The position numbers and the translations under genes were made by a program. A stretch of DNA of 64,000 bases from Planctomycetia bacterium (GTDB taxonomy: Bacteria > Planctomycetota > Planctomycetia > Pirellulales > Thermoguttaceae), in assembly GCA_030527185.1 (NCBI GenBank), contig JAUNBF010000001.1:115376-179375 (forward strand). The letters run 5' to 3'. Every line of letters begins with the position of its first letter. Within the stretch, counting starts at the first letter, position 1. Below are positions 38,492 to 47,066 of the stretch, in pieces. The notes below the pieces were generated by a model. It was not told the DNA's origin, made no database searches, and saw only the letters and a list, made by a program, of their open reading frames with translations.

Positions 38492-39922
38492 TCACGTTTC
38501 GAGGACTTCCACACCGCGCATGTTTTCAAACGCTTCGACAAGCTGCGAATCCTGGCGGGAGAAGACGGAACGCAGGTCCAGAACGAGTGTGTTGCTTTCG
38601 ACGTTGCCCCACACGGCGGGACGGTTGGCGGTCAGGCGACGGGTTATTTTGGCTAATTCGGCTCGGACGCTGCTTCCTTCGGGGACGAAGGGATGGACGC
38701 AAAGTTGGACAGTTTCCAACTGCGGCGTATTGGGATGCCCTCCGAAAACGAACGATTCTGCCGTCCGAATCCGCACGCTCTCGATCGAACTGAGCGCTTC
38801 CAACCGTCGGGCAATCCGTTGAGCGCGGTACCGAAGATTTTCCATGGAGGCCTGAAGGAGTTGGAGGATGGGGAGAGCCATTTCGATACTCTGCGATTGA
38901 GCGTACTTTTCCAGCGTCGCTTCCAGGGCGGTCTGCACCATCGGATTGGGGAGCAGGGCAGGGGTAAAAGGATGTTCCCGGCAGGGCTGAATCCAATCGT
39001 GTTTTCCCATCAGAATCCCGCAATTGGGGCCGTTGAGAAGGTAATCCCCGGTCATTAAAAGCATATCGGCTCCGGCGTGAATCAGTTTTCGGGCACTGGG
39101 AATGTGACTGCCAAAAAGGGTGTCCATATCCCCAATTCCCCCCACGCCCGTTTCCACCACAACCGGTGTTTTGGCCGCGTGAGCCAATTTCAGAATATCT
39201 TCCACCGGCGGCATTTCCGCAGAACCAACCACGTTGTAATGTCCCGGATACGCGTAAAAAATCAGCGCGTTTCCCGGACACGATTCCAACGCCTGCTGGT
39301 AGTCGGTGATGAGCGTTCGGTTGGTGGTGCCGATTTCGACACGTGGAATGGATGCGGAATCGAGCAAATCGGTCAGACGATACCGACGCCGACGGCTTTC
39401 GTACAGATGACCACGGGAAAGAATCAACGTTCGCTCTTTGGCAAACGTGGAAAAAAGCAGGAGCAGTCCCGACGCCGGACTGTTCAGAATCAATGCGGAT
39501 TCGACTCCGGTCAGACGTTGAAAATACGTTTCAATAGCCAGTTCCTGCCGGGTTCCATCCCACACGGAAAGGGGATTGCCCATCCCGGAATAATCGGCCA
39601 AAAGTGCGTTTACCGCGTCTTGCGCTTCGGCTACCAGTGGAAAGGAACTCAACGTTTCGGGAAACAATTCCCCCGTGGCATTGATAACGGGGCCAATCTG
39701 CGACGGGTCGCCATGCGTAATGCGACGGGCAATCACGTCCGCCAACTCGGAAACGGTGGGGAGTGTCCGTTCCGTCACGACGATGTTGGCACGATTTCGC
39801 AATTCATCCAGGACGTTCAAGGCTGTGGAGACAATCTCCCCACGCCCCAATTTCGTCAGCAGACTTTTTAACGTCGGATTTTCCAGAATCTCCGATAACG
39901 TGGGAATATTCCGTAATGGCAT
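38492..39922 (-). CDS. SelA-like protein lacking the catalytic PLP lysine
   Basis: This 476-aa protein matches L-seryl-tRNA(Sec) selenium transferase in length (E. coli 463 aa) and layout: an N-terminal helical domain with L-P-T-V-S-E-L, then I-N-A-T-G-E-L-F-P, V-E-I-G-T-T-N-R-T and V-E-T-G-V-G-G-I-G-D. The PLP-binding segment, normally S-G-D-K-L-L-G-G-P-Q-A-G, here reads T-G-D-Y-L-L-N-G-P-N-C-G, with Tyr294 (TAC, 39041-39043) in place of the Schiff-base Lys. The S-R-G-E-L-V-E-I-G-G-S-F-R stretch is also altered (S-R-G-H-L-Y-E-S-R-R-R-R). Normal SelA chemistry therefore appears impossible. The frame is intact, so it is probably a divergent paralogue rather than a pseudogene. No selB, selD or tRNA-Sec is nearby. 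Confidence 0.8.
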   Translation of the reverse strand: MPLRNIPTLSEILENPTLKSLLTKLGRGEIVSTALNVLDELRNRANIVVTERTLPTVSELADVIARRITHGDPSQIGPVINATGELFPETLSSFPLVAEAQDAVNALLADYSGMGNPLSVWDGTRQELAIETYFQRLTGVESALILNSPASGLLLLFSTFAKERTLILSRGHLYESRRRRYRLTDLLDSASIPRVEIGTTNRTLITDYQQALESCPGNALIFYAYPGHYNVVGSAEMPPVEDILKLAHAAKTPVVVETGVGGIGDMDTLFGSHIPSARKLIHAGADMLLMTGDYLLNGPNCGILMGKHDWIQPCREHPFTPALLPNPMVQTALEATLEKYAQSQSIEMALPILQLLQASMENLRYRAQRIARRLEALSSIESVRIRTAESFVFGGHPNTPQLETVQLCVHPFVPEGSSVRAELAKITRRLTANRPAVWGNVESNTLVLDLRSVFSRQDSQLVEAFENMRGVEVLET

Positions 39923-39953
39923 GAGGCACCTCGTCGGATAGGTTGCAAAAAAA

Positions 39954-40109
39954 TTATTTCATCCGTAAATTTTCTCCGGGACGTGGTTGGCTGAGAAAAC
40001 TTTCCACGGTTTGAGGAGGTTCCTCTTTAGGTCTGAACGTTTTGCAGCCAGTGAGCGTCATTCCGGCCAGGCAAATCAGGAAACAGATTCCCAGATAAAA
40101 TCGCTGCAT
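39954..40109 (-). CDS. Small lipoprotein, 51 aa
   Basis: An ATG with AAGGAG eight bases upstream opens a 51-residue protein. A short basic N-terminus and a hydrophobic stretch lead to the lipobox L-T-G-C, with the lipidated Cys at residue 22, followed by a ~29-residue polar tail rich in Pro, Glu and Arg. It ends 31 bp before the SelA-like start, so the two are probably co-transcribed. Function is unknown. It is a typical small lipoprotein of the kind that automatic annotation misses. Confidence 0.7.
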   Translation of the reverse strand: MQRFYLGICFLICLAGMTLTGCKTFRPKEEPPQTVESFLSQPRPGENLRMK

Positions 40110-40189
40110 TGAGTTTCTCCTTAAAACAGGCTGTGGGTTCGAAGGCAGGAATTCTTGTCGATTCCTCCTGAAAAAATGTCAGGAAATGG

Positions 40190-40218
40190 AATATACCCTA
40201 TAAATCCAGGGAGGGCAA
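40190..40218 (-). promoter_or_regulatory. Candidate promoter of the lipoprotein/SelA-like pair
   Basis: On the minus strand TTGCCC (40213-40218), 17 bp, TATATT (40190-40195), about 75 nt before the lipoprotein ATG and just after the end of the acyl-CoA ligase gene. Confidence 0.5.
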
Positions 40219-40235
40219 TAGCAAAAGATTCTTTT

Positions 40236-42080
40236 TCAGGGAATTTCTTTCACCGTCTCTTCAGAAAGCCTTTTTCGCAACTCCCGTTTCAAAATTTTTC
40301 CGGTAGATCCTTTCGGCATGGTCTCCAAAAGAATGATTTTTTGTGGGCATTTGTACGCTGCCAACCGAAGCCGACAGTAACGGTGCAGTTCCAACTCCTC
40401 CATTTCCGAACCATCTGCCAGCGTCACGAAAGCAATGACATCCTCGCCATGAATCGGGTGTGGATTCCCCAAAACAGCGGCGTGAAGAATAGCGGGATGG
40501 GCGTACAGAACTTCTTCGATTTCCCGTGGGTAAATGTTCATGCCGGCGCGAATGATGATGTCTTTTTTCCGATCGACCAGGAAAAAATAACCTTCCGCGT
40601 CGCAATAGCCCATATCTCCCGTCAAAAACCAGGAGTGGACAAACGTTTGCCGTGTTGCCAGAGGGTTTTTGTGATAACCTTTCATCACATTGTGCCCCCG
40701 AATGGCAATTTCACCAACCTCCCCAACTTCCGCAAAACTGTGGTCGTTACGCAGTACCCGTACCTGACATCCGGGAATCTCCGTCCCGATGGAGCCTGGC
40801 TTCACAGGACGTCCCGGTAGATTGCAGGTTGCCAGAGGACTCGTTTCCGAAAGGCCGTAACCTTCGTAAATCCCGGCAGATGGAAAGGTTGATTGCAGTT
40901 CATGGAACGTATCCACCGCCAGGGACGCTCCTCCTGAAACAATCTGGTAGAGCGACGAGGTATCCATCCGCAACTTTTGCTGCATGCGGGAAAGGTGAAT
41001 GAGCATCGTCGGAACGCCTGCCACCACACCGACGTTTTGTTCGACAATCGTCTGAAGCACCCGTTTTGGCTCGAACCGAGGCACCATGACCATCGTGGCT
41101 CCCGAAAACAACGCGGCGTTCTGCACAAATGTTTGCCCAAACGAGTGGTACAACGGCAGAATGGCCAGCGTCCGATGTCCCGGTTGGTAGCCAGTCATGT
41201 ATTCCCGCACAAACATGGCGTTGGAGTAAAGGTTGAAATGCGTCAACTGTGCCCCTTTCGGAAAACCGGTCGTTCCCGAAGTATATAAAATGACGGCCGT
41301 GTCGCCTGGTTCCGTCGCGACGGGAGCCGGACTCCAAATGGAGGAACTTCGCCCATCGGCTGACGGTAACAATTCCCAGGTCTGTTCCCAACGGTCTTTT
41401 TCAGAATTTCCAGAAAGCGGCTTCCCTGTCCCGCCTACCGGAATTTTCGTTTTGATGGAAGGAAATCGGGCATCCGCTTCCGGTTCTCCCGCAGGCCACG
41501 GAACGTTTTCAAAGTCGCCTGCCGGAAGTGACCGCCAGTCCAGGGTATTCTGATGTTCCGCGTAAAGTGTGACCGGTTCCCGCTCGAATTCGGGAATGGT
41601 GCCCAGTTTGTCAATTTCGTCGTCCATCCAGAAAATCGGATCGTCCTGATATTCCGGCGGAAGAAATTCTTTGCCCGCTTCGTAATGACCAGTGACAATC
41701 AACCCCGCACACGAATCGACTTCCCGACACGCCGCAACGCAAGGGGTAATACAGTTGTGGTACGCCATCACGTACTTGGAATCCGAATGCGAAAGAAGAT
41801 ACGCCAATTCATGGCTCGTCAACAATGTGTTGCACGGCACGACAATCGCCCCCAAATGCAGAATGGCGAAATAGGCAATCGTGAATTCTGGCACATTCGG
41901 CATGACCAGGGAAATGTGGTCTCCTGGGGAAACGCCCATACGAGAGAGGATGATCGTCCAGTGGCGGACGGAATTGGAGAGTTCGCCGTAGGAAATATGC
42001 AATCCGTTGTAGATTATCGCCGGATAATCCCGAAATTTCTCCGCGGCGATCTGGAAGTCGAGAGCAAGGTTCAAACTCAT
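40236..42080 (-). CDS. AMP-dependent acyl-CoA synthetase/ligase
   Basis: This 614-aa adenylate-forming enzyme has the P-loop Y-T-S-G-T-T-G-F-P-K-G-A, the G-Y-G-L-S-E-T-S motif, T-G-D-M-G-Y and D-R-K-K-D-I-I-I-R-A-G-M-N-I-Y-P motifs, and the C-terminal lysine in P-K-G-S-T-G-K-I-L-K. This is the long-chain fatty acyl-CoA ligase class. About 110 extra residues between roughly 130 and 245 (charged, Pro-rich) are not typical of the family. It converts a carboxylic acid, CoA and ATP to acyl-CoA; the chain length cannot be predicted. The start at 42080 has only a weak SD. Confidence 0.88.
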   Translation of the reverse strand: MSLNLALDFQIAAEKFRDYPAIIYNGLHISYGELSNSVRHWTIILSRMGVSPGDHISLVMPNVPEFTIAYFAILHLGAIVVPCNTLLTSHELAYLLSHSDSKYVMAYHNCITPCVAACREVDSCAGLIVTGHYEAGKEFLPPEYQDDPIFWMDDEIDKLGTIPEFEREPVTLYAEHQNTLDWRSLPAGDFENVPWPAGEPEADARFPSIKTKIPVGGTGKPLSGNSEKDRWEQTWELLPSADGRSSSIWSPAPVATEPGDTAVILYTSGTTGFPKGAQLTHFNLYSNAMFVREYMTGYQPGHRTLAILPLYHSFGQTFVQNAALFSGATMVMVPRFEPKRVLQTIVEQNVGVVAGVPTMLIHLSRMQQKLRMDTSSLYQIVSGGASLAVDTFHELQSTFPSAGIYEGYGLSETSPLATCNLPGRPVKPGSIGTEIPGCQVRVLRNDHSFAEVGEVGEIAIRGHNVMKGYHKNPLATRQTFVHSWFLTGDMGYCDAEGYFFLVDRKKDIIIRAGMNIYPREIEEVLYAHPAILHAAVLGNPHPIHGEDVIAFVTLADGSEMEELELHRYCRLRLAAYKCPQKIILLETMPKGSTGKILKRELRKRLSEETVKEIP

Positions 42081-42240
42081 TATTCCGAATCCATTCTTCC
42101 TAATGTGGTTCTACTGTTCTGGCGGAATTTCGGAGGAACGTTTCCATACGGGGAAGGGGATGGCTGTTTTCATGACAGGCAACCCGATGAAATTTCCAGA
42201 GAGACAGTAAAAAAACTGACATCGTGCCATTCTCCTCTGT

Positions 42241-42269
42241 ATTATACGGAAATTTTCCACTTTTGTAAA
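42241..42269 (-). promoter_or_regulatory. Promoter of the acyl-CoA ligase gene
   Basis: On the minus strand TTTACA (42264-42269), 17 bp, TATAAT (42241-42246). The leader is about 155 nt. Confidence 0.65.
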
Positions 42270-42471
42270 GAGCGATTTTTCCCTCCGAGCAAGTTTTTTC
42301 GCCGATACAACGGGTTGAAAAATGAGGTGACGAACAGGCCTTTTCCCCATTTCCTGTTTTTTCTAAAATTTGTAAAAATGGAGTTTGTTCGTAAATTTAC
42401 GGAGGTAAACCAGTTTTTCAGGGGGTTACATTTTGTATAAAAAATAAGTCTTATATTATAGTGTTTTTGAC

Positions 42472-42500
42472 TTGCAATTCAGGGGAATTTCTGCTATACT
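42472..42500 (+). promoter_or_regulatory. Promoter of the second PEP-CTERM/DUF1559 unit
   Basis: TTGCAA, 17 bp, TATACT; about 48 nt lead to the ATG at 42554, with AAGGAG in between. Confidence 0.7.
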
Positions 42501-42553
42501 GAAAGGAAATAAAATTCGTGTGAAGAGTTTCTTGATTTGGTAAAGGAGATGTC

Positions 42554-43243
42554 ATGTCCAGAATCGTATGGTGCAGTTTGTTGTTGATGGGAATGTCGAG
42601 TTCTTTTCTGGGGGCGGAGTGGACAACGGAGGTCATCCAGACCGAAGATGCGGCTTTGCGGACCGGAACCAAAATGGATACGCATTTTGTCGTCGAGAGC
42701 GGTGGTATCTTGAAAGTCGGAACAAACTATACCATCGGCGGTACGGATACCGAGCCGCGAGCCAATCTTACCCTGAATGTGGGCGGGGAAATTTCCATTG
42801 CTGCGGGTGCCTTGTTGCGAACGGATCAGTCGGGAATCCATTTGCAAATGTACGGCGGAACGATAACGGCACTTCTTACCAGTGAAAATGGCGGATTAAG
42901 CCTGCGGGGGAACGATCTGGTCGATATTTACGGAGGGACGATCAATGTCAATCGGATGAATTTGGCAGCCGGAGGAAGAACCTCGACGATGAATTTGCAC
43001 GATGGGCAAGTTTCCATCCAATATTTCGATTTTGGTTACGGGGGCGGAACGGGAAATCTGAATATTTATGGCGGCGAAATGCGTATTCTCCAGACGGGTG
43101 CGGAAACGAGCGGAATAGCGGAGATTGCGGTTACGAATGGGGAGATGTATGTCGCAACATTGGGCGGAGCCAAAGAATTTCATCTCCACCAAACCGGTGG
43201 AACGGTGGTCGCCGGAAATGTTAATTTGCGGGGGGGGGGGTGA
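42554..43243 (+). CDS. PEP-CTERM surface protein, N-terminal portion, ended by frameshift at an 11-G tract (putative phase-variable)
   Basis: AAGGAG precedes the ATG. A signal peptide (M-S-R-I-V-W-C-S-L-L-L-M-G-M...L-G-A-E) begins 229 residues of G/T-rich beta-strand repeats (I-Y-G-G-T-I-N-V-N-R-M, N-I-Y-G-G-E-M-R-I-L-Q-T-G). The frame ends in an 11-G tract followed at once by TGA. Removing one G joins it directly to the frame beginning D-L-Y-K-L-E-K, giving an 855-aa PEP-CTERM protein. Removal of G, not addition, is needed, opposite to the gene at 8293. Alone, this product would be secreted but lack its anchor. Confidence 0.75.
   Translation: MSRIVWCSLLLMGMSSSFLGAEWTTEVIQTEDAALRTGTKMDTHFVVESGGILKVGTNYTIGGTDTEPRANLTLNVGGEISIAAGALLRTDQSGIHLQMYGGTITALLTSENGGLSLRGNDLVDIYGGTINVNRMNLAAGGRTSTMNLHDGQVSIQYFDFGYGGGTGNLNIYGGEMRILQTGAETSGIAEIAVTNGEMYVATLGGAKEFHLHQTGGTVVAGNVNLRGGG
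43230..43240 (+). repeat. Poly-G (11) tract inside the coding region
   Basis: Eleven consecutive G separate the two frames of the PEP-CTERM gene. A length of 10 (or 13) would give one continuous frame; 11 does not. Confidence 0.9.
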
Positions 43244-45122
43244 TTTATACAAATTGGAAAAAGGGGGCTTCTATATCAATTCTCTGACGGCCGCGGATGG
43301 GACCTTTCTTTTTACAGGCGGAACGCTTTCTGTGGGAAGGTTTACCGGAAACCTGACGAACGATGGTGGAATCGTCTCTGTGCAGACGTTGAATACTCTT
43401 ACCAACCAGTCGAAAAAAACGGATATTGTCGCTTCGGAATTGGGGAATCTGGATATTTACGATGGAAATTATACCCAGAACGGCGGTGCCTTGGTTCTGG
43501 ATGTTCAGGCGGATGGCAGTTCCGATCAACTGCGGGTTTCTAGTACTTCCACGATTAGCTTGAACAGTGGCAAAGTCATTCTGAATTATCAGGGAACGGA
43601 CGCACCGACAGTGGGGACGACCTGGAAACTCTTTACCAACACGACAGACGAATCCCGCAGCGTTTTCCGACGTTCTTCGGAGTGGGTGATGAATGGCAGC
43701 GACGCTTCCGCGTGGGGTTTTAACAATCAAACGGGAGAATTGACGTATCTGGGAGCGATGACGGAGACACGTTGGCAGGGGAACGAAGCCAACTGGTCGG
43801 TTGCCAATGGCTGGAGTGCGGGGAGTCCCGATTCGGAGGCACGATTGCATGGAATCGTGTCCAGTGGAACCGTCACGAACGATGCTATCCGTAACGTGTG
43901 CGACTCCAACCTGACGATTGACGGCGGGACACTTTCTTTAACCAAGGAAAAGCATTTATGGTTTTACAACAGCCAGAACCTGCAAACGATGGTTCATTTG
44001 AAAAGTGGATCGATTGAAACGAACAACACTTGGCTGGGGTCGCCTTATATGACCGATGTTACCGAATTTACGGCGGGGATTCATTTCCTGATGACGGGAG
44101 GGACGTTTCGATCTTTGAATACGGACGGAGCCAATGGTGGGTTGAGCCTGCGAAACGGTGATGTGGCGACGATTTCCGGCGGCGTGATGGATGTCAATCG
44201 GATTCATGTCGGCGTCTCTGGATACAGCACCCTGAACATTCAGGACGGAGCTTCGGTGAAAATAAAATTGTTGGATACAGGATACAACGATTCCCAATTA
44301 CAATCCGCGAGCTATGTCAACATGGAGGGGGGAGTCTTACGTGTCGGGCAAACGGGAGAGCTGGATACCAATGGTGTGGGAATATATCGTTTTTCCGGTG
44401 GTGAGACGTTCGTGACGAATTTCGTCAATGCCGCAACGCGACAGGTAACGCAAACGGGCGGGGATGTCTATGTCGGGCAACTCGATTTGCGGGCGAAAAG
44501 GACGAAAACGGTGGAGACCGCGACGGTGACGATGAACGCGGATTCCTGGAAACTTTCTGATGGAAGTTTGACTGCCAACACAATTGTGAACCAAGGGGAT
44601 TTTCAGATGACAGGCGGAACGCTCCGCGTTGGAGAGTTTCAGGGAAATTTGACGAATGCGGGTGGTACGGTGGAAATTGCTTCGCTGGCTCCGATTACTT
44701 ACACATCGGAAGTCCGGGAAATGATTCAGAACGCAATTGGCACGACGCGGATTACGGGAACCTACCTTCAGGAAGCGGAAGGGAGTCTGAAAATCCAGAT
44801 TCGGGACAGTGAAAATTACGACGTGTTGCAGGCAAGCCTCTTCACGCTCCAAGGCGGGGATTTGTGGGTGGAATTTTTGGAAGAAATCCCGGATGAGGAA
44901 ACTTCCTACAACATTTTACAGAATTTGGAAGGTGGTCTGGCGGATGTTCTGGGGAATTTCGATCAGATTCTCTGGGCTGGCAATCCCGATCAATGGAGTT
45001 TTGCCGACGGTATCTTAACGTTTCGTACCGCCACGGGGGTTCCTGAACCGAGTACCTCTTTTCTACTGTTCGTTTTTGGGCTTTTCTTGCTTGGAAGTGG
45101 AAAAATTCGTTTCAGAAAATAA
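43244..45122 (+). CDS. PEP-CTERM surface protein, C-terminal portion after the 11-G frameshift
   Basis: The frame is open from before the G tract and contributes about 626 residues after it. Its first part continues the upstream repeat pattern (F-T-G-G-T-L-S-V-G-R-F-T-G-N-L-T-N). After about residue 190 the whole architecture of the upstream part recurs (G-G-L-S-L-R-N-G-D, I-S-G-G-V-M-D-V-N-R-I, Q-T-G-G-D-V-Y-V-G-Q-L-D-L-R, M-T-G-G-T-L-R-V-G-E-F-Q-G-N-L-T-N). The full protein is thus an internal duplication, with the tract at the end of the first half. A PEP-CTERM anchor (V-P-E-P-S-T-S, helix, R-F-R-K) closes it. No separate SD/start is evident, so it is expressed only when in frame. Confidence 0.75.
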
Positions 45123-45135
45123 GGGGGTAAAATTA

Positions 45136-46116
45136 ATGGAGAGAAAAGGATTTACGCTCGTTGAACTGTTGGTGGTGATTGCCATTATTGGGATGTTGGT
45201 GGGGTTGTTGCTTCCCGCGATTCAGATGGCACGGGAGGCGGCCCGGACGATGCAGTGCGCGAATCATTTGAAACAGATGGCACTGGCGGCTCATAATTAT
45301 GCCGTTTCGCGAAAGGATACGTTTCCTGAGAGTGTTCTGAAAGTGGAACATGACGGTATCATGGGGAACAACACGTTCGGAACGTTCGTGCTTCTTTTGC
45401 CCTACCTGGAGCAGGGGGGGCTTTACGAACAGATCGATTTGGAGCAAAATACACGGAGTTATCGTAATACCGAGGTTGGGAAAAGTGTGGTTGCGACCGT
45501 CGTCGAGACGTATGTCTGTCCGAGTTGGCCGGATGATATTTTGCTCCAGGAGGATTCCGAGTACAAATATGGGGCACTGGTCACTTATACCGGTGTGGGA
45601 GGCGTGATTCGGAGTTCGGCAGAAACGGATGATTCTGGGAATGCGTATCAGGATACACCCGCATCCAAACTGGTCCGAAGTTCGCACGGGGATATGCCGA
45701 AAAACGGGATGTTTGAATGGGGCAAAGGGGTGGGAATGCGGACTGTCAAGGATGGTTTGAGCAATACGCTTTTGTTCGGCGAATTCGTTCAGCGCGACAG
45801 CGATCCCAATTCCGATTATTATGCCGCTCCTGGAAATGTCCGCCCCTGGTTTTTGGGGAGTACGTTTGACAAATCTTTGGGATGTTACAGTTTCAAAGTG
45901 CTTACTTACGGAAATGGTCGTCTGAATCAGAAAGTGGATCGTAGCGGCGGCGTTGGCTACAATCACCTTCCGATGGGAAGTTTTCACACAAACGGAGGAA
46001 ATTTTGCCCGGGCGGACGGGAGTACCTCCTTTATTTCCGAAGCGGTTCACTACCAGGTTTATTCCAACCTCGCTACCCGTGACGGAGGCGAATCGGTTCT
46101 GGAGATGCAAAATTAA
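45136..46116 (+). CDS. DUF1559 pilin-like protein
   Basis: This is 326 aa from the ATG at 45136, with AAGGGGG nine bases upstream, 13 bp after the PEP-CTERM stop. It has [19 protein letters not shown], then Q-M-A-R-E-A-A-R-T-M-Q-C-A-N-H-L-K-Q, a conserved V-C-P-S-W-P-D, and a C-terminal N-F-A-R-A-D-G-S-T-S-F. A 7-G run (45414-45420) lies within it, in frame. It repeats the pairing PEP-CTERM then DUF1559 seen at 8.3-4.9 kb. Confidence 0.9.
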   Translation: MERKGFTLVELLVVIAIIGMLVGLLLPAIQMAREAARTMQCANHLKQMALAAHNYAVSRKDTFPESVLKVEHDGIMGNNTFGTFVLLLPYLEQGGLYEQIDLEQNTRSYRNTEVGKSVVATVVETYVCPSWPDDILLQEDSEYKYGALVTYTGVGGVIRSSAETDDSGNAYQDTPASKLVRSSHGDMPKNGMFEWGKGVGMRTVKDGLSNTLLFGEFVQRDSDPNSDYYAAPGNVRPWFLGSTFDKSLGCYSFKVLTYGNGRLNQKVDRSGGVGYNHLPMGSFHTNGGNFARADGSTSFISEAVHYQVYSNLATRDGGESVLEMQN

Positions 46117-47066
46117 ATTTTATCCTGGGTTATTTCCCCAAAGTATGGGAAAACCTGACGGGATTCCAGTTCCAGGCGGTGGAAAAAGGAAAATTCCCCC
46201 GCCAGTTCTGAAAATTTGTTCACGCAGCCATTCCTGCCTGTCCGTGTGGAGGTTTGTGGGAGGAAAATCTTCCTGGAGATTGGCCGTATTGACAAGAGGG
46301 AAGGCGCCGCAGGTGGTGAGAGCAATATTTTCGTTTCGGCTTGTCAATTACCGTGGAATAGAGCTGTTTGGGCAAGAAAAAAACTTTTCCTGATTTCCCA
46401 ATAAAAATCCCAGGCACCCTCATTTTAGGGGATTTACTCATCGTGACCTCCAATCTCCCTGATAAAATCAAGGCTAAAACTTACTAAAAACATACTGAAA
46501 AAACCTCGAAGGACATTCATAAAAAAACGATAAAATATCCCAGAGATTTGCGAAATAAATAACGGTGGTTGTAAATTCCATTTCAATCGGCCAGTGCCAA
46601 TTTCCCTCTTTCAGAATGAGGCCGACAGGGCAGGTACCCCTCCCCAAAGTCGTAATTTGTATAACAAAAGGACTACTACCTAAATATACCCTGAAATAAC
46701 CTCTGATTCTACAAAAATTTGCGGAAAAAAAGCATTTTCTCAGAAAAAAAATTTAAAAACTTCCTTTTACAGAAACGATTGAAACATTGCAGATAAAAGA
46801 CTTTTTGAAAAAAATAACGATTCCAGAGATTTCGTAAAGAGGCAAAAATGGCTGATGGTACTTGCCTTGAAGGTACCTCATTCCTCCATATTTTTTCCCA
46901 ATCCTTGACTTTTTGTGGGATGGTTGTTAGAATGGTGTTCTGTACTGGTTTCTCTGTTTTATTTCAGGAAAAGTCAATCCCTGCCTCTCCAAGACAATTT
47001 ATATTCATTATATTACCATTTCATTATTTCATGAATCATTGATTTACAAAGCGAAAGGAAAAGAAG
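46117..47066. other. 950-bp intergenic region
   Basis: This is the longest gene-free stretch in the window. The first third has coding-like composition but no frame I recognise in either strand. A GGTACCCCTCC...CGTAATTTG...TAACAAAAGGA mosaic at 46627-46671 resembles scrambled parts of the element at 38234. The remainder is AT-rich and ends in the promoter at 46905-46933. Confidence 0.5.
46905..46933 (+). promoter_or_regulatory. Promoter of the sugar isomerase-like gene
   Basis: TTGACT, 17 bp, TAGAAT; the leader is about 127 nt and AAAGGAAAAGAAG precedes the ATG at 47067. Confidence 0.6.

Larger units (their letters stand above)
42081..42553. other. 473-bp divergent intergenic region
   Basis: It holds the outward-facing promoters of the acyl-CoA ligase (42241-42269, minus) and the PEP-CTERM gene (42472-42500, plus), with AT-rich DNA between them. 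No gene is supported. Confidence 0.55.

Noticed and set aside
38272..38541. 89-aa minus-strand open frame over the repeat element
   Set aside because: Most of it is translation of the inverted-repeat element and the 60-bp repeat; no SD and no protein-like conservation expected.
43230..43240. Programmed ribosomal frameshifting at the G tract instead of phase variation
   Set aside because: No heptameric slippery A/U tract or downstream pseudoknot was seen, and G-only tracts of this length are far better known as replication slippage sites. It cannot be fully excluded.
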